Source: Phocaeicola plebeius (GTDB lineage Bacteria > Bacteroidota > Bacteroidia > Bacteroidales > Bacteroidaceae). From it: 14,653 bases of DNA. Position 1 is the stretch's first letter, and every line of letters starts with the position of its first letter. Shown piece by piece: positions 13,898-14,653 of this stretch. Location: assembly GCA_004558305.1 (NCBI GenBank), contig SFDG01000071.1:1-14653 (forward strand). The letters are read 5' to 3'. The translations under genes and the position numbers were made by a program. The notes beneath the pieces were generated by a model that searched no databases, was not told the DNA's origin, and was given only the letters and a program-made list of their open reading frames with translations.

Positions 13898-14009
13898 CGA
13901 AAATTCCTGGACATGACATCGGGATGGGCAAGAAGATTTGATTCAAACCCAGAGTCACAGAAAATAATGTCGTAAATTGTCATGCTGGTCAGTGGGGGTG
14001 ATCGGATTG

Positions 14010-14312
14010 AAACACAGAGGCACAGAGAGCACAAAGTTATTTTTGAAAATTTGCCATGCTGATCAGTGGGTGTGATCGGATTGAAACACAAAGACACAGA
14101 GAGCACAAAGTTTTTTTTGAAGAGAATAAGACCCTTGATTTTTTAATTGTCATCCTGCAAATCTAAGGGAACGTAGTGAAGAAACAACGTTCGGCGAAGC
14201 CAATCTGTAAACATCCAATGATTCATACAGAAGTAAAAAAAACTTCGTGTTCTTTGTGCCTTTGTGTTTGAATAAAAAATTAATCCTCTGTGCTCTCTGT
14301 GTCTTTGTGTTT
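14010..14312. repeat. Intergenic composite inverted repeat R4
   Basis: Left-arm units at 14010-14036 and 14084-14110 each belong to a duplicated stretch of about 56 bases (13981-14036 and 14054-14110, both including GTGATCGGATTGAAACACA). A degenerate unit lies near 13940. Right-arm complementary units are at 14243-14269 and 14284-14312. The core carries GGCGAAGCCAATCTGTAAAC (14193-14212), the reverse complement of part of the R3 core. The palindrome seen in R1-R3 is absent. No gene is seen from 13843 to 14413. Confidence 0.82.
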
Positions 14313-14351
14313 CCATCCTACCCATAAAGCAAATGCATTCAGCAGCTCTGA

Positions 14352-14383
14352 TTTGGAAGTCTCGCCGGAAAGTCCTATCTTTG
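14352..14383 (+). promoter_or_regulatory. Near-consensus sigma-ABfr promoter for the Rpn gene
   Basis: TTTG (14352-14355), a 20-base spacer and TATCTTTG (14376-14383) match the -33/-7 consensus. The expected start of transcription is about 25 bases before the ATG at 14414. Confidence 0.8.
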
Positions 14384-14413
14384 TCGTGTTCCATCCATAA
14401 CCCGCAACATGAT

Positions 14414-14653
14414 ATGCAGAACGAACTGAAAGACCAATACATCCGCTTCGACTGGGCCATCAAGCGGCTGCTCCGGCAGAAGGCCAACTTCAACGTGCTG
14501 GAGGGATTCCTGACGGTCTTCCTCCAGCAGCCCATCACGATCGTCGAGCTTTTAGAGAGCGAGAGCAACGCCGCCGACGAGCGCGACAAGTACAACCGCG
14601 TGGACATCAAGGCCCTGAACGACAAGGGGGAGGTGGTGCTGGTGGAGGTGCAG
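14414..14653 (+). CDS. Rpn-family recombination-promoting nuclease / PD-(D/E)XK transposase, 3'-partial
   Basis: The first 80 residues are present and the window ends inside the gene. MQNELKDQYIRFDWAIKRLL opens it, then FNVLEGFLTVFLQQPITIVELLESESN and a start of the nuclease core NRVDIKALNDKGEVVLVEVQ. There D64 and E78 with Q80 fit the D...ExQ pattern of Rpn/PDDEXK_2 proteins. Such proteins are DNA endonucleases that raise recA-independent recombination in E. coli and are often phase- or copy-variable. The first ATG at 14409 is out of frame and stops at once, so 14414 is used. A long reading on the opposite strand is its complement. The family call is confident; function in this organism is inferred. 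Confidence 0.82.
   Translation, partial: MQNELKDQYIRFDWAIKRLLRQKANFNVLEGFLTVFLQQPITIVELLESESNAADERDKYNRVDIKALNDKGEVVLVEVQ

Noticed and set aside
13843..14106. An N-terminal extension of the methyltransferase to 14106.
   Set aside because: The extra residues are translated from repeat units (SLCLCVSI, SVSLCF), while MTKINTGLSL at 13842 gives Dcm-like length.
2885..14312. A CRISPR array suggested by regularly repeated units in R1-R4.
   Set aside because: The units vary, occur in both orientations, have no spacers of constant size, and no cas genes are present.

Overview
The window looks like a chromosomal segment of a gut-type Bacteroidales bacterium (Bacteroides, Phocaeicola, Alistipes and relatives). 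The evidence is sigma-ABfr-style -7 boxes (TAnnTTTG), an IS1380-type transposase remnant, an antiporter/LolD-like/CvfB gene run, and accessory families common in this order (BT4734-N/DUF3987, P5-like, DUF5675, Rpn). Most genes are G+C-rich. The intergenic DNA is A/T-rich and full of AAACACAAAGACACAGAG-type repeats.

Region 1 (1-2877, plus strand) is a housekeeping block: the 3' part of a cation:proton antiporter gene carrying a frameshift and apparent deletion, an ABC ATPase of the LolD/MacB type, and a CvfB-like S1 RNA-binding protein. Each start codon overlaps the preceding stop as ATGA, so the three behave as one translationally coupled unit.

Region 2 (2878-6114) holds repeat cluster R1, a truncated IS1380-type transposase start (minus strand), and one large secreted protein with SLH-like segments and CxxC clusters. 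The codon use of this gene is unlike its neighbours. A 14-bp direct repeat lies on either side of this insert.

Region 3 (6115-10829, minus strand) has cassettes separated by repeat clusters R2 and R3. They are a DUF5675 gene; a 115-residue unknown gene followed by a PrimPol-like/DUF3987 primase-helicase gene; and a DUF3127-like OB-fold gene followed by a P5-like gene. These families usually travel together in Bacteroidales. No integrase, capsid or terminase gene is visible.

Region 4 (10830-11351) is non-coding and the most unusual part. In minus-strand order it holds a helically phased array of seven TTGCGACC units, an AT-rich stretch, a hairpin made from the same TGCGACC core, a good sigma-ABfr promoter, a leader of about 230 nt with strong hairpins, and an intrinsic terminator. 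The DUF3127/P5 genes follow. It may be a regulated leader, a free-standing structured RNA, or an origin-like region.

Region 5 (11352-13842, minus strand) is an EcoRII-like restriction-modification pair: a Dcm-type cytosine-5 methyltransferase gene followed, with an 8-bp overlap, by an EcoRII-type endonuclease gene. The predicted target is CCWGG.

Region 6 (13843-14653) holds repeat cluster R4 and the start of an Rpn-family nuclease gene (plus strand) behind a near-consensus promoter. The four repeat clusters sit exactly at the boundaries of the accessory cassettes.
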